DNA from: SHYQ01 sp041674525
GTDB lineage: Bacteria > Chloroflexota > Dehalococcoidia > UBA2979
Assembly: GCA_041674525.1 (NCBI GenBank)
Contig: JBAYVN010000073.1
Coordinates: 1-11,661 of the forward strand
Direction of reading: 5' to 3'
DNA length: 11,661 bases
The position numbers were made by a program, and so were the translations under genes. The notes beneath the pieces were generated by a model. The model had not been told where the DNA came from. It did no database searches and saw only the letters and a program-made list of their open reading frames with translations. Positions within the stretch are counted from its first letter, which is position 1. Every line of letters begins with the position of its first letter. This document shows, piece after piece, positions 1 to 6,339 of this stretch.

Positions 1-392
1 ACGACCTCCCACAGGTGGCCGTCCGGGTCCGCGAAGTAACCGGCGTAACCGCCCCAGAAGGTGTCGTGCGCGGGCTGGATGATCGAGGCACCAGCGCGGC
101 GGGCATCCTCCATCGCGGCGTCCACCTCGGCGCGGCTCGACACGTTGTGGCCGATCGACAGCTCAGTGGCGCTCGGCGGGACGAGCGGGACGCCGGCGTC
201 GTGCGCCAGGCTGGCGCGCGGCCAGAGCGCGAGGCGCAGGCCGCCGTGCAGGTCGAAGAACGCGACTGCGCCGTGCTCGAACTCCTCGCCGATGATGCCA
301 TCCGTGGGCCAGCCCAGGCCGTCGCGGTAGAAGGCGACGGCGCGACGCAGGTCGGCGACGCCGAGCGTCAGCACCGTGATCCGTGGTTTCAT
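1..392 (-). CDS. VOC (glyoxalase/bleomycin-resistance fold) protein, 3' end outside the window
   Basis: I translated 130 codons by eye from the ATG at 390-392. The product starts MKPRITVLTLGVADLRRAVA and continues with FYRDGLGW, then ends near GYFADPDGHLWEV before leaving the window. This is the usual layout of a one-domain VOC protein: an N-terminal beta-alpha unit with the 'V.DL..A..FY...LGW' pattern, and a C-terminal strand with 'DPDGHLWEV', whose Glu is the usual metal-ligand position. The family normally has about 120-140 residues, so nearly all of it is present. The start is supported by AAGGGG about 9 nt upstream. VOC proteins include glyoxalases, dioxygenases and antibiotic-binding proteins; nothing here decides the substrate. 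The gene is divergent from the metallo-beta-lactamase-fold gene about 100 bp away. Confidence 0.9.
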   Translation of the reverse strand, partial: MKPRITVLTLGVADLRRAVAFYRDGLGWPTDGIIGEEFEHGAVAFFDLHGGLRLALWPRASLAHDAGVPLVPPSATELSIGHNVSSRAEVDAAMEDARRAGASIIQPAHDTFWGGYAGYFADPDGHLWEV

Positions 393-410
393 GGGCGCAT
401 CCCCTTCACC

Positions 411-466
411 AGCCACACACGCACAGCCATGCAGCCAAAGCCACACAGTCACAGCCGCGCAGCCAC
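411..466. repeat. Imperfect tandem repeat, 2 x 28 bp, in the divergent intergenic gap
   Basis: AGCC occurs at 411, 425, 433, 439, 453 and 461, giving spacings of 14, 8, 6, 14 and 8. Units 411-438 and 439-466 therefore align without gaps and match at 23 of 28 positions by eye; both begin AGCCACACA. The repeat lies between the two divergent starts (392 and 494), where promoters or an operator would be expected. I see no convincing -10/-35 pair in it. It could be a regulator-binding array or simply a small duplication of CA-rich sequence. Confidence 0.7.
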
Positions 467-493
467 ACGAATACGGAGAGCCGCGAGAGCCGC

Positions 494-1573
494 ATGATAG
501 ACGCCACACCCCTCGTCCTCGGCGACAACAACGTCTGGCCGTTCCGGCTGTCGAGCGCAGACGGAGGCGGCTGGCTGCTGGTCGACGCGGGCATCGAGCA
601 CGGCGCGGGGGCCGAGGGGGACCCGGCCTCGTGGGACGCGCTGGTAGCGCAGGCACGCGCGATCGGGTGTGCGCCGGAAGACGTGCGCGTGGTGGTGGTG
701 ACGCACGAGCACATCGACCACGCGGGGCTCGCCGCGCGGTGGGCGCGAGCAGGTGCGGCGATCGTCGCGATGCCGGAAGCGCTGCCGATGCTCGTCGCGG
801 GCTACCCGGCGTACGAGGCGATGCGCGCGCGCCGCATGAGGGAGCTGCGGCGCCACGGCTGCCCCCCGGATGTCCTCGAGGTCCTTGCGGCGCGGGTGCG
901 CGACCGGCGCGTGCCAACGCTGGACTGGACGCCGTGCCCGCGTGAGGCGCTGGTCGCCGCGCAGGACGGCGATACCTTCGCGCTGGAGAACGGCCGCACG
1001 CTGCACCTGATCGCCGCGCCGGGGCACACCCCGGGCAACCTCGTGGCCTTCGTCGCGCGCGAGGGTGCGACGGCCGGCGAGCTCTGCAGCGGCGACACGC
1101 TGCTACCGCACACGATCCCGACGCCCGGTCTGCAGTTTCCCGCGATCGCGATCGAGTTCGCGGCGGAAACCGGCAAGCAACCGGCGACGGACGCGCCGCG
1201 CTGGCCCTCGCTGCCGCCGTTCCTGCGATCCGTCGATCGCCTGCGCGCGCTGGAGGTGCGTCGCATCCTGCCGGGACACGGCGCGGTCGTGGAGGATCCC
1301 GCGCGCCTGTTCGCGCAGTTCACGGAGCATCACGCGCGCCGGATCGGGCGCGTCGCCGCACTGCTGACCCGCGCGGAGACCGCGGGCGTCACCTCCTACG
1401 AGGTCGCACGCGGGCTCTTCCCGCGCCTGCCCGCCGCGCGCATCGGCCAGGCGCTCACCGAGATCATCGGTCACCTCGATGTCCTGCAGGAGCGCGGCGA
1501 AGCGCTGCAGGCGGCGGATGCGGATGGCGTCGTGCGTACGCGCAGTCGCACCGAGCAGGGTCGCGCCGGGTAG
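494..1573 (+). CDS. Metallo-beta-lactamase-fold hydrolase with C-terminal winged-helix-like region
   Basis: The product has 359 residues if it starts at the ATG at 494. The metal site is clear: H71-E-H73-I-D75-H76 (HxHxDH), H178 in APGHTPGN, D201 in SGDTLLPH, and H262 in ILPGHG. This is the full dinuclear zinc ligand set of the glyoxalase II/LACTB2-like branch. Residues about 279-340 form a helical segment that fits the winged-helix tail of LACTB2-type enzymes, which often act on thioesters or nucleic acids. The 40-residue insert between D201 and H262 is typical of the larger members. I chose the ATG at 494 over an in-frame GTG at 383 because residues before 494 are low-complexity and overlap the divergent VOC start; GGAGAG (475-480) and GAGAG (485-489) lie upstream. 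The substrate is unknown. The gene stands alone on its strand. Confidence 0.93.
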   Translation: MIDATPLVLGDNNVWPFRLSSADGGGWLLVDAGIEHGAGAEGDPASWDALVAQARAIGCAPEDVRVVVVTHEHIDHAGLAARWARAGAAIVAMPEALPMLVAGYPAYEAMRARRMRELRRHGCPPDVLEVLAARVRDRRVPTLDWTPCPREALVAAQDGDTFALENGRTLHLIAAPGHTPGNLVAFVAREGATAGELCSGDTLLPHTIPTPGLQFPAIAIEFAAETGKQPATDAPRWPSLPPFLRSVDRLRALEVRRILPGHGAVVEDPARLFAQFTEHHARRIGRVAALLTRAETAGVTSYEVARGLFPRLPAARIGQALTEIIGHLDVLQERGEALQAADADGVVRTRSRTEQGRAG

Positions 1574-1641
1574 GTGCGCGGCTGCGTGAAATGCGGAGGT
1601 TGCACGGCAGGATCCATGCTCCCATTCTTCCGCGCTGCGAG

Positions 1642-1647
1642 TATCAT
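1642..1647 (+). promoter_or_regulatory. Possible -10 element ahead of the mini-ORF
   Basis: TATCAT matches the sigma-70 -10 consensus at 5 of 6 positions and lies about 30 nt before the mini-ORF start. No good -35 hexamer is present at 16-18 nt spacing, so this is a weak call. It is mentioned because such an AT-rich hexamer stands out in this GC-rich sequence. Confidence 0.25.
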
Positions 1648-1676
1648 GAGGTCATTCGGAGAGGGAAGGAGGCGAG

Positions 1677-1724
1677 ATGATCGCAGTCCAACGCTTCCGA
1701 GAGGGAATGGGCGCCAAGCTCTAG
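1677..1724 (+). CDS. Possible 15-codon mini-ORF with a strong ribosome-binding site
   Basis: The ATG at 1677 opens MIAVQRFREGMGAKL followed by TAG. GGAAGGAGG at 1664-1672 is an almost perfect Shine-Dalgarno only 4 nt before the ATG, the strongest one I saw in the window. The peptide is short, basic and amphipathic-looking, and I do not recognise it. Three hairpins follow within 160 nt (1760-1778, about 1829-1845, 1854-1882). It could be a leader peptide, a small standalone protein, the remnant of a lost gene, or a chance coincidence. No large downstream plus-strand gene exists for it to regulate before the terminator-like hairpin, which weakens the leader-peptide reading. Confidence 0.3.
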   Translation: MIAVQRFREGMGAKL

Positions 1725-1853
1725 TCCCCGGAGGGATCCGCCGTTGAACCGAGCACCGGGTCGGCGCTGATCGCCGACAGACGTTCCCCAGGCACATCAT
1801 TGCGCGGATATGCCGCGCTCTCATCCGGCTGAGACCGGACGCGTGACACACGC

Positions 1854-1882
1854 AGGGAGGCCCCGCCGAGCGGGGCCTCCCT
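1854..1882. terminator. Strong hairpin, probably a terminator for converging transcription
   Basis: The left arm AGGGAGGCCCCG (1854-1865) and right arm CGGGGCCTCCCT (1871-1882) form a perfect 12-bp stem with a five-base loop, CCGAG. On the plus strand it is followed by a weak U tract (TTTACTT, counting from the stem's last T), so termination is likeliest in that direction. On the minus strand it lies about 120 nt past the VWA gene stop but has no U tract after it. Its place between two convergent units supports a terminator role. Confidence 0.7.
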
Positions 1883-1883
1883 T

Positions 1884-1911
1884 TACTTCCTGTCCGCGTA
1901 CTTCCTGTGCG
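1884..1911. repeat. Short direct repeat, 15-bp period
   Basis: TACTTCCTGT occurs at 1884-1893 and again at 1899-1908, and each copy is followed by a near-identical CCG or GCG. It directly follows the terminator-like hairpin. There are only two copies, and no function is suggested. Confidence 0.5.
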
Positions 1912-1931
1912 TGCTGTACGTGCTCCCCTGC

Positions 1932-1980
1932 TCCGGGCACCTCGGATCGCTCGGCGCGTCAGCGTCGAGGCGTGCCCGGA
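1932..1980. repeat. Bulged inverted repeat downstream of the VWA gene
   Basis: TCCGGGCAC-CTCG (1932-1944) pairs with CGAGGCGTGCCCGGA (1966-1980), leaving a two-base GC bulge and a loop of about 21 nt. It begins 25 nt past the VWA gene's stop codon in the direction of its transcription. No U run follows. It could protect the 3' end of the mRNA or contribute to termination with the hairpin at 1854-1882. Confidence 0.5.
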
Positions 1981-2004
1981 CGAGTCGCGTATGTTGCCGC
2001 CCGC

Positions 2005-5000
2005 CTACTCGGACGCGAGGTGGCGATACAGCGTGGGCAGGCGCCGCGGCAGCGTCTCCAGGTCGTCCACCACTTCGTAGCCGATGTCGTCGCACATCTG
2101 CTTGAGGTAGTCGTGGCCTTCCTTGTCGACGGTGATGAGGAAGGGGGTGATGCTCTTCCGCTTCGCTTCCAGGAGCGCCTGCTTCGTGTCGTGGACGGCG
2201 TATTCCTTCTCGGTGCGATCGCGCCCGTACCCGTGATCCTGCGGCCGTCCGTCGGAGACGAGGATCAGGATCTTCACCTTGGCGTCGTATTCCTCGAGCT
2301 TGTGGATCGTGTGGCGGATCGCGGGGCCCATGCGCGTCGAGCGAATCGGCTCGATCTTGTCGATGCGCTTGTGGATGCGATCCGACATCTGCTCGTCCAG
2401 GTTCTTGATCACGTGGAACTCCACGTTGTCGCGCCCGTACCCGGAGAAGCCGAAGATCCCGTACGCGTCGCCGATCGCCTCCAGCGCCTCGACGATCAGC
2501 ACCGTCGATTCCTTCTCGAGGTCGATGATGCGCTTCGGGGGGTCGATCGCGATCTTCGCGCGGCGCGCCGCGAGCCAGGTGAAGTACTTGCGCGGGTCGC
2601 CGTCGAACTCGTCCTGGTCGTCGTACTTCGGCGGCTGCTTGTCGATCTCCTCGTCGGTGGACGCGGACATGTCGAGCAGGAACGCGACGGCCACATCGCG
2701 CTCCACCTTGTTGCGCCGGTTGTAGATGCGCGCCTGCGGGCCGACCCCGGCGCGCTTGTCCACGTGGAACTCGATCGCCAGGTCGAGGTCGAGGTCGTCG
2801 CCGTCCTCGAGGCGCTTGATCTTCTTGAACGACTCGGGGCGCATGAGCTCGAACTGGCGGCGCGTCTCCATGACCAGGCCGTGGTAGCGATGCAGCGTGT
2901 CCTGGTAGAACTCGCCGTCGCCTTCCTCGGAGAAGCGCTCCCCCACGCGCGTCCATCGCGGGCGGTAGTCCGAGGCGCGGAAGTCCCACTCGTCGTAGTA
3001 GAACCAGTTGATCTCCGGCGGGAGCTCCTTGTCCTCGCCGTCACCCTTGCCGCCGGGATCGCCCTCGGTGCCGTCGGAGGGCTGCACGGGCGGCTGGTGG
3101 TTGATCGGCTTGTTCGCCTCCTGCTCGAGGTTGTCGAGGAACGTGTACAGGCTCTGGTCCAGGTCGCCGTCGCCCATGTCGTCCAGGGAGATCTCGGCCG
3201 AGTTCTGGAGCAGCTCCATCAGCTGCTCCTTCGTCAGCGGGACGTCGGCGCCGTCCTGCCCGTCCTGGAACTGGCGGAGGCGCGCCATCAGCTGCACGAG
3301 CTCCGGCTTGAAGTCGCCGCGGAACTCCGGCTGGGGCGGGGCCTCGAACTCCATCTCGTCGCCCGCGGGCAGGTTCGAGGGCGCGCCCTCGCCATCGCCC
3401 TCGCCGGGCATGCCGGGGGCGATCTGGTACATGTCCTCCGACATCGCCTCGAACTTGCCGTCCGCGAAGGACTCCGGGACGTTCGGGATGGCGATGGCGA
3501 TGTCGTAGAGGGCGCACGCGACCTCGGCGGAGTCCTGCACGGTGGCGTCCGCCATCTCGACCATCTTCAGCGCCGCGAGGCCGCGCTTCAGGAACTCGTT
3601 GAGCGAACGAGGCCAGCGGATGGTCTGCGGGACGCCGAGCGAGGCGCGCAGCATGTTCTCCATGAACGCCTGTCGCAGCCCCATCGCCTCGATCGGGGGG
3701 CGGTGCATCGCCTCGTGCTCCTGCAGGGTGCGCAGCCAGCGGCGGATGCCGCCGTACTCGCGACCGGTGCGGGCGTCGATGCGGGTGTCCTCGGCGATCG
3801 TGAACAGCCCGAGGATCAGGCCACGATCGTCGAACATGTTGAAGTAGCGCTGCATGGCGGTGACCGGCGCCACGCGCTCCTTCAGCGCCGTGCCCTCGGC
3901 GGCGGCGCGCCGGGCGCGAGCCATCTCGACGCGCTGCTCGCGGCCACCGGCGGTGGCGGGGATGTGCGCGCCGCCGGTGCCGAACTCGTACCGGAACGAG
4001 CCGAACTCCATGCGGCCGGTCTGGTGCGTGGTGAAGACCTTGTAGACCTGGAAGTTGGCCGCCTGATCCTCGAACGTGGCCACGAAGGGCGGGAGGTAGA
4101 TCGCGTTGCCCTCCGTGGTCGCTGCGGACTCCGTCACCCAGCCGATGTTGCGATCGACCAGTGATTCCGCGGACTGCACGGCGACGGCCTCGCCGGAGAG
4201 CGCCTGCGCGTACATGCGCAGGAGCTGGTGGACGCTGCCCAGCTCCACGCGGGCGGACAGCGCGGCCAGCATCTCCTCGGCGCGGGCGGACTCCAGGCGG
4301 AAGTACGCTTCCGCGCCCTCCGGGTTGCGCTCGTCGGTGAGGATCGCCGCGCCGGCCTCGGCCCAGCGCGCCATCTGCGCCTCGTTCAGGCGGCTGGCGA
4401 CGAACGGCGCGGACTTCAGGTACTCCATGGAGGCCGTGGGGCTGCCCTCGGCGAGGCGCTCCCCGAAGGCGAGGAGGACCGGGTGCAGCTCGAAGGGCAT
4501 GGACCCCAGGGCCTGCGCGGAGTCGGAGAAGAGCGGGAAGCCCTGCCGCCCCACCTCGGCGGTGACGCGCGCGGCGAGGTCCAGGAAGCGCGCTCGCTCC
4601 GTGGGCGCGATGCCCTCGATGAGCTTCGATCCGCGCTCGAAGTAGAGACGGATGTCCGCCCAGGAGGCGCGGGCCACGGCGCGCGCGAACCGCAGGAACG
4701 GGTCACGGTCGGCGGGCGGGAGCGACGCGAAGATCAGCGGCGCGGTCTCGAGGCACGTGGTCGCGAGCTCGTAGGAACGCTCGGTGAGCTGATCGACGAT
4801 GTCGACGACGCGCCCGAGCGACTCCAGCGAGAGGCTCTGGAGCAAGCGGGGGCTGACCTGGAAGTAGAGCGAGGAGAGCGCGATGGACTTCCAGTTCCCC
4901 CGGCACAGGCGATCGCCCTGCTGCGCCCAGGCATCCAGTTGATCGGCACGCAGGCCGTGCAGCGCGTCCGGGGTGGACTTCAGGAACGCGGTCGCCATCA

Positions 5001-5292
5001 GCGAGGAGCGCTGCGAGAGGTCGGCTGCGATGCCCGACCACTGGCGCATGCCCTCGAAGCCCAGGCGGTCAACGACGACAGGGCTGGCGCGGAAGTACTC
5101 GGCGGCGGCCTCCCAGGCGCGCAGCGATGATCCGGCCAGGTCGATGCCGCACTGCGCCCAGGCGTCCAGCGCCTCCGCGGGGAGACGCGACTCCAGCGCC
5201 GTGGCTGCGGTCAGGAAATCCTCGGGCAGGGACGCGCCGTAGCCCTGCAGCTCGGCGGCGTAGCGAAGCGAGAGGTCGGTCGCGCGGCTCAT
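2005..5292 (-). CDS. Giant NorD/CbbO-like VWA-domain protein with N-terminal helical repeats
   Basis: The product has 1095 residues from the ATG at 5292, which has GGGGGAG just upstream; an in-frame ATG at 5340 has no ribosome-binding site. Residues 37-341 are eight degenerate repeats of 37 or 40 residues with a shared 'L....L..W......L...S...A..Y...SP..L..' pattern, probably helical hairpins. Residues of roughly 410-560 resemble the middle part of NorD/CbbO proteins, including THQTGRMEFGSF and FTIAEDTRIDARTGREYGGI. An acidic, Gly/Pro-rich linker covers about 615-760. The C-terminal VWA domain has a complete MIDAS: D874-M-S876-A-S878, T986, and D1014 in VSDGRP. In CbbQO and NorQD systems the VWA protein binds the client and couples it to the AAA+ ring, and the upstream ATPase gene fits that. 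NorD has about 640 residues and CbbO about 780, so this one is unusually long. The client is unknown. Confidence 0.9.
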   Translation of the reverse strand: MSRATDLSLRYAAELQGYGASLPEDFLTAATALESRLPAEALDAWAQCGIDLAGSSLRAWEAAAEYFRASPVVVDRLGFEGMRQWSGIAADLSQRSSLMATAFLKSTPDALHGLRADQLDAWAQQGDRLCRGNWKSIALSSLYFQVSPRLLQSLSLESLGRVVDIVDQLTERSYELATTCLETAPLIFASLPPADRDPFLRFARAVARASWADIRLYFERGSKLIEGIAPTERARFLDLAARVTAEVGRQGFPLFSDSAQALGSMPFELHPVLLAFGERLAEGSPTASMEYLKSAPFVASRLNEAQMARWAEAGAAILTDERNPEGAEAYFRLESARAEEMLAALSARVELGSVHQLLRMYAQALSGEAVAVQSAESLVDRNIGWVTESAATTEGNAIYLPPFVATFEDQAANFQVYKVFTTHQTGRMEFGSFRYEFGTGGAHIPATAGGREQRVEMARARRAAAEGTALKERVAPVTAMQRYFNMFDDRGLILGLFTIAEDTRIDARTGREYGGIRRWLRTLQEHEAMHRPPIEAMGLRQAFMENMLRASLGVPQTIRWPRSLNEFLKRGLAALKMVEMADATVQDSAEVACALYDIAIAIPNVPESFADGKFEAMSEDMYQIAPGMPGEGDGEGAPSNLPAGDEMEFEAPPQPEFRGDFKPELVQLMARLRQFQDGQDGADVPLTKEQLMELLQNSAEISLDDMGDGDLDQSLYTFLDNLEQEANKPINHQPPVQPSDGTEGDPGGKGDGEDKELPPEINWFYYDEWDFRASDYRPRWTRVGERFSEEGDGEFYQDTLHRYHGLVMETRRQFELMRPESFKKIKRLEDGDDLDLDLAIEFHVDKRAGVGPQARIYNRRNKVERDVAVAFLLDMSASTDEEIDKQPPKYDDQDEFDGDPRKYFTWLAARRAKIAIDPPKRIIDLEKESTVLIVEALEAIGDAYGIFGFSGYGRDNVEFHVIKNLDEQMSDRIHKRIDKIEPIRSTRMGPAIRHTIHKLEEYDAKVKILILVSDGRPQDHGYGRDRTEKEYAVHDTKQALLEAKRKSITPFLITVDKEGHDYLKQMCDDIGYEVVDDLETLPRRLPTLYRHLASE
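4270..5184 (-). repeat. Region encoding eight 37/40-residue protein repeats
   Basis: In the VWA protein, units begin at residues 37, 77, 114, 154, 191, 228, 265 and 302, with lengths 40, 37, 40, 37, 37, 37, 37 and 40. A ninth, incomplete unit starts near 342. Conserved features are a leading Leu or Met, an aromatic or Leu at position 9-10 (LDAWA, MRQWS, MARWA), and an end like YFRASPVVVDR, YLKSAPFVASR or YFQVSPRLLQS. The extra three residues in the 40-residue units fall at similar places. The DNA itself is not repetitive, so the repeats are old. I cannot assign a named repeat family. Confidence 0.75.
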
Positions 5293-5376
5293 CGCACTCC
5301 CCCAGCCGTCAGCGTGCCGAACGAACGGCGTGCCCGGCACTGGTCTGGCAGGCGCGTCAGGCGATCCCGCGCGCCG

Positions 5377-6243
5377 CTACTCGAAGATCGAGGACACGAC
5401 TTCCTCGATCGAGCGCTGGACCTCCAGGTCGTCGGTCAACGCCCAGACCACGGCGACCTGGCAGGCGCGGCGTGGCGAGATGCCGTCGTGGATCAGCTTG
5501 CCCGCGTACACCAGCAGGCGCGTCGAGACGCCCTCGCCCAGCCCGTGCTCCTTCAGGTTGCGCACCTTCTCCGCGAGCTTCGCCAGCTCCATCGCGATCG
5601 CGGGGTCGACGTTCGACTCTCGCGCGATGATCTGCGCCTCCTGGTCGCGCGGCGGGTACCCGAACTCGATGGCGATGAAGCGCTGGCGCGTCGAGTGCTT
5701 CAGGTCCTTCAGCGCGGACTGGTATCCCGGGTTGTAGGACATCACCAGCAGGAAGCCGTCCGCGGCCTCCAACAATTCACCGCGCTTCTCCAGCGGCAGC
5801 AGCCGGCGGTAGTCGGTGAGCGGGTGGATCAGGACGGTGGTGTCCTTGCGCGCCTCCACGATCTCGTCCAGGTAGCAGATCGCGCCGTTCTTCACCGCGC
5901 GGGAGATCGGGCCGTCGATCCAGCGCGTCTCGTCGCCCTCGAGCAGGTAGCGGCCGACGAGATCGGAGGCAGTGAGATCCTCGTGGCAGGCGACCGTGAT
6001 CAGCGGCACGCCCTCCTCGTGGCCGCGCCCCTCGCGGTTGTGGAGGCGCCACGACATGTACTCGACGAAGCGGGTCTTCCCGGCGCCGGTCGGGCCCTTG
6101 AGGAGCACGGGAAGCTTCTCGCGATAGGCGGTCTCGAAGAGTTCAACCTCGTCGCTGATGGGGAGGTAGTACGGCTCTTCCGTGATCCGGAAGTCCTCGA
6201 CCGCCAGTTGCTTGAATCCCGCCTGCTGAGTCGCCAATGCCAT
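5377..6243 (-). CDS. MoxR-type AAA+ ATPase of the CbbQ/NorQ family
   Basis: The product has 288 residues from the ATG at 6243; a GTG directly before it at 6246 is an equal alternative, and the ribosome-binding site (GGTGGGG) is weak for both. Visible motifs are Walker A GPTGAGKT (50-57), Walker B ICYLDE (122-127), a sensor-1-like SYNPG (169-173), the arginine-finger region STRQRF (184-189), and a C-terminal GVSTRLLVYAGKLI typical of the CbbQ C-terminal domain. Length and order match CbbQ/NorQ proteins, which form hexameric rings that use ATP to remodel a target such as inhibited Rubisco or nitric oxide reductase. The VWA partner gene lies 84 bp downstream on the same strand. Neither Rubisco nor NO reductase genes are here, so I do not assign cbbQ or norQ. 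Confidence 0.92.
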   Translation of the reverse strand: MALATQQAGFKQLAVEDFRITEEPYYLPISDEVELFETAYREKLPVLLKGPTGAGKTRFVEYMSWRLHNREGRGHEEGVPLITVACHEDLTASDLVGRYLLEGDETRWIDGPISRAVKNGAICYLDEIVEARKDTTVLIHPLTDYRRLLPLEKRGELLEAADGFLLVMSYNPGYQSALKDLKHSTRQRFIAIEFGYPPRDQEAQIIARESNVDPAIAMELAKLAEKVRNLKEHGLGEGVSTRLLVYAGKLIHDGISPRRACQVAVVWALTDDLEVQRSIEEVVSSIFE

Positions 6244-6339
6244 CACCCCACCATGCGCCGCGCCTGGCGGCGGGCAAGTCCTGTGCTTCTTCGTGCAGGT
6301 TAGCGCGTTGCCGCGCGATTGCGCCCGCGTGGTGCCTGT

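Larger units (their letters stand above)
1574..2004. other. 431-bp stretch without a large gene, between convergent genes
   Basis: The stretch lies between the MBL-fold gene's stop and the VWA gene's stop. In order it holds the possible -10 and mini-ORF, a 7-bp perfect hairpin (GTCGGCG / CGCCGAC, 1760-1778), a 5-bp hairpin (TCCGG / CCGGA, near 1829-1845), the strong hairpin at 1854-1882, a short direct repeat, and a bulged inverted repeat at 1932-1980. No tRNA or known riboswitch pattern was recognised. The density of paired elements on the plus strand leaves room for a small RNA, but nothing proves one. Confidence 0.5.

Noticed and set aside
383..493. Extended start (GTG at 383) for the MBL-fold gene
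   Set aside because: The added 37 residues are His/Ser/Thr/Gln-rich translation of the 28-bp repeat and overlap the divergent VOC start. The fold begins right after the ATG at 494.
1471..1851. 126-codon minus-strand frame across the end of the MBL-fold gene and the gap
   Set aside because: It overlaps the real gene's 3' end, has a Cys/Arg/Pro-rich composition without any domain, and no ribosome-binding site was seen.
1810..4164. 784-codon open frame on the plus strand opposite the VWA gene
   Set aside because: It is antisense to a protein with a complete MIDAS and NorD/CbbO-like middle part, has no recognisable domain, and is rich in the Val/Leu/Arg/His pattern produced by reading GC-rich genes backwards.
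5293..5340. Upstream ATG at 5340 for the VWA gene
   Set aside because: There is no Shine-Dalgarno before it, while the ATG at 5292 has GGGGGAG at suitable spacing. The first protein repeat begins well after 5292.
2005..6243. Naming the pair norQ/norD or cbbQ/cbbO
   Set aside because: No NO reductase or Rubisco genes are present, and the VWA protein is much longer than either named protein. Only the family level is supported.
5314..6303. 329-codon plus-strand frame opposite the AAA+ ATPase
   Set aside because: The minus strand carries the full Walker A, Walker B, sensor and arginine-finger set. The plus frame has no family resemblance.
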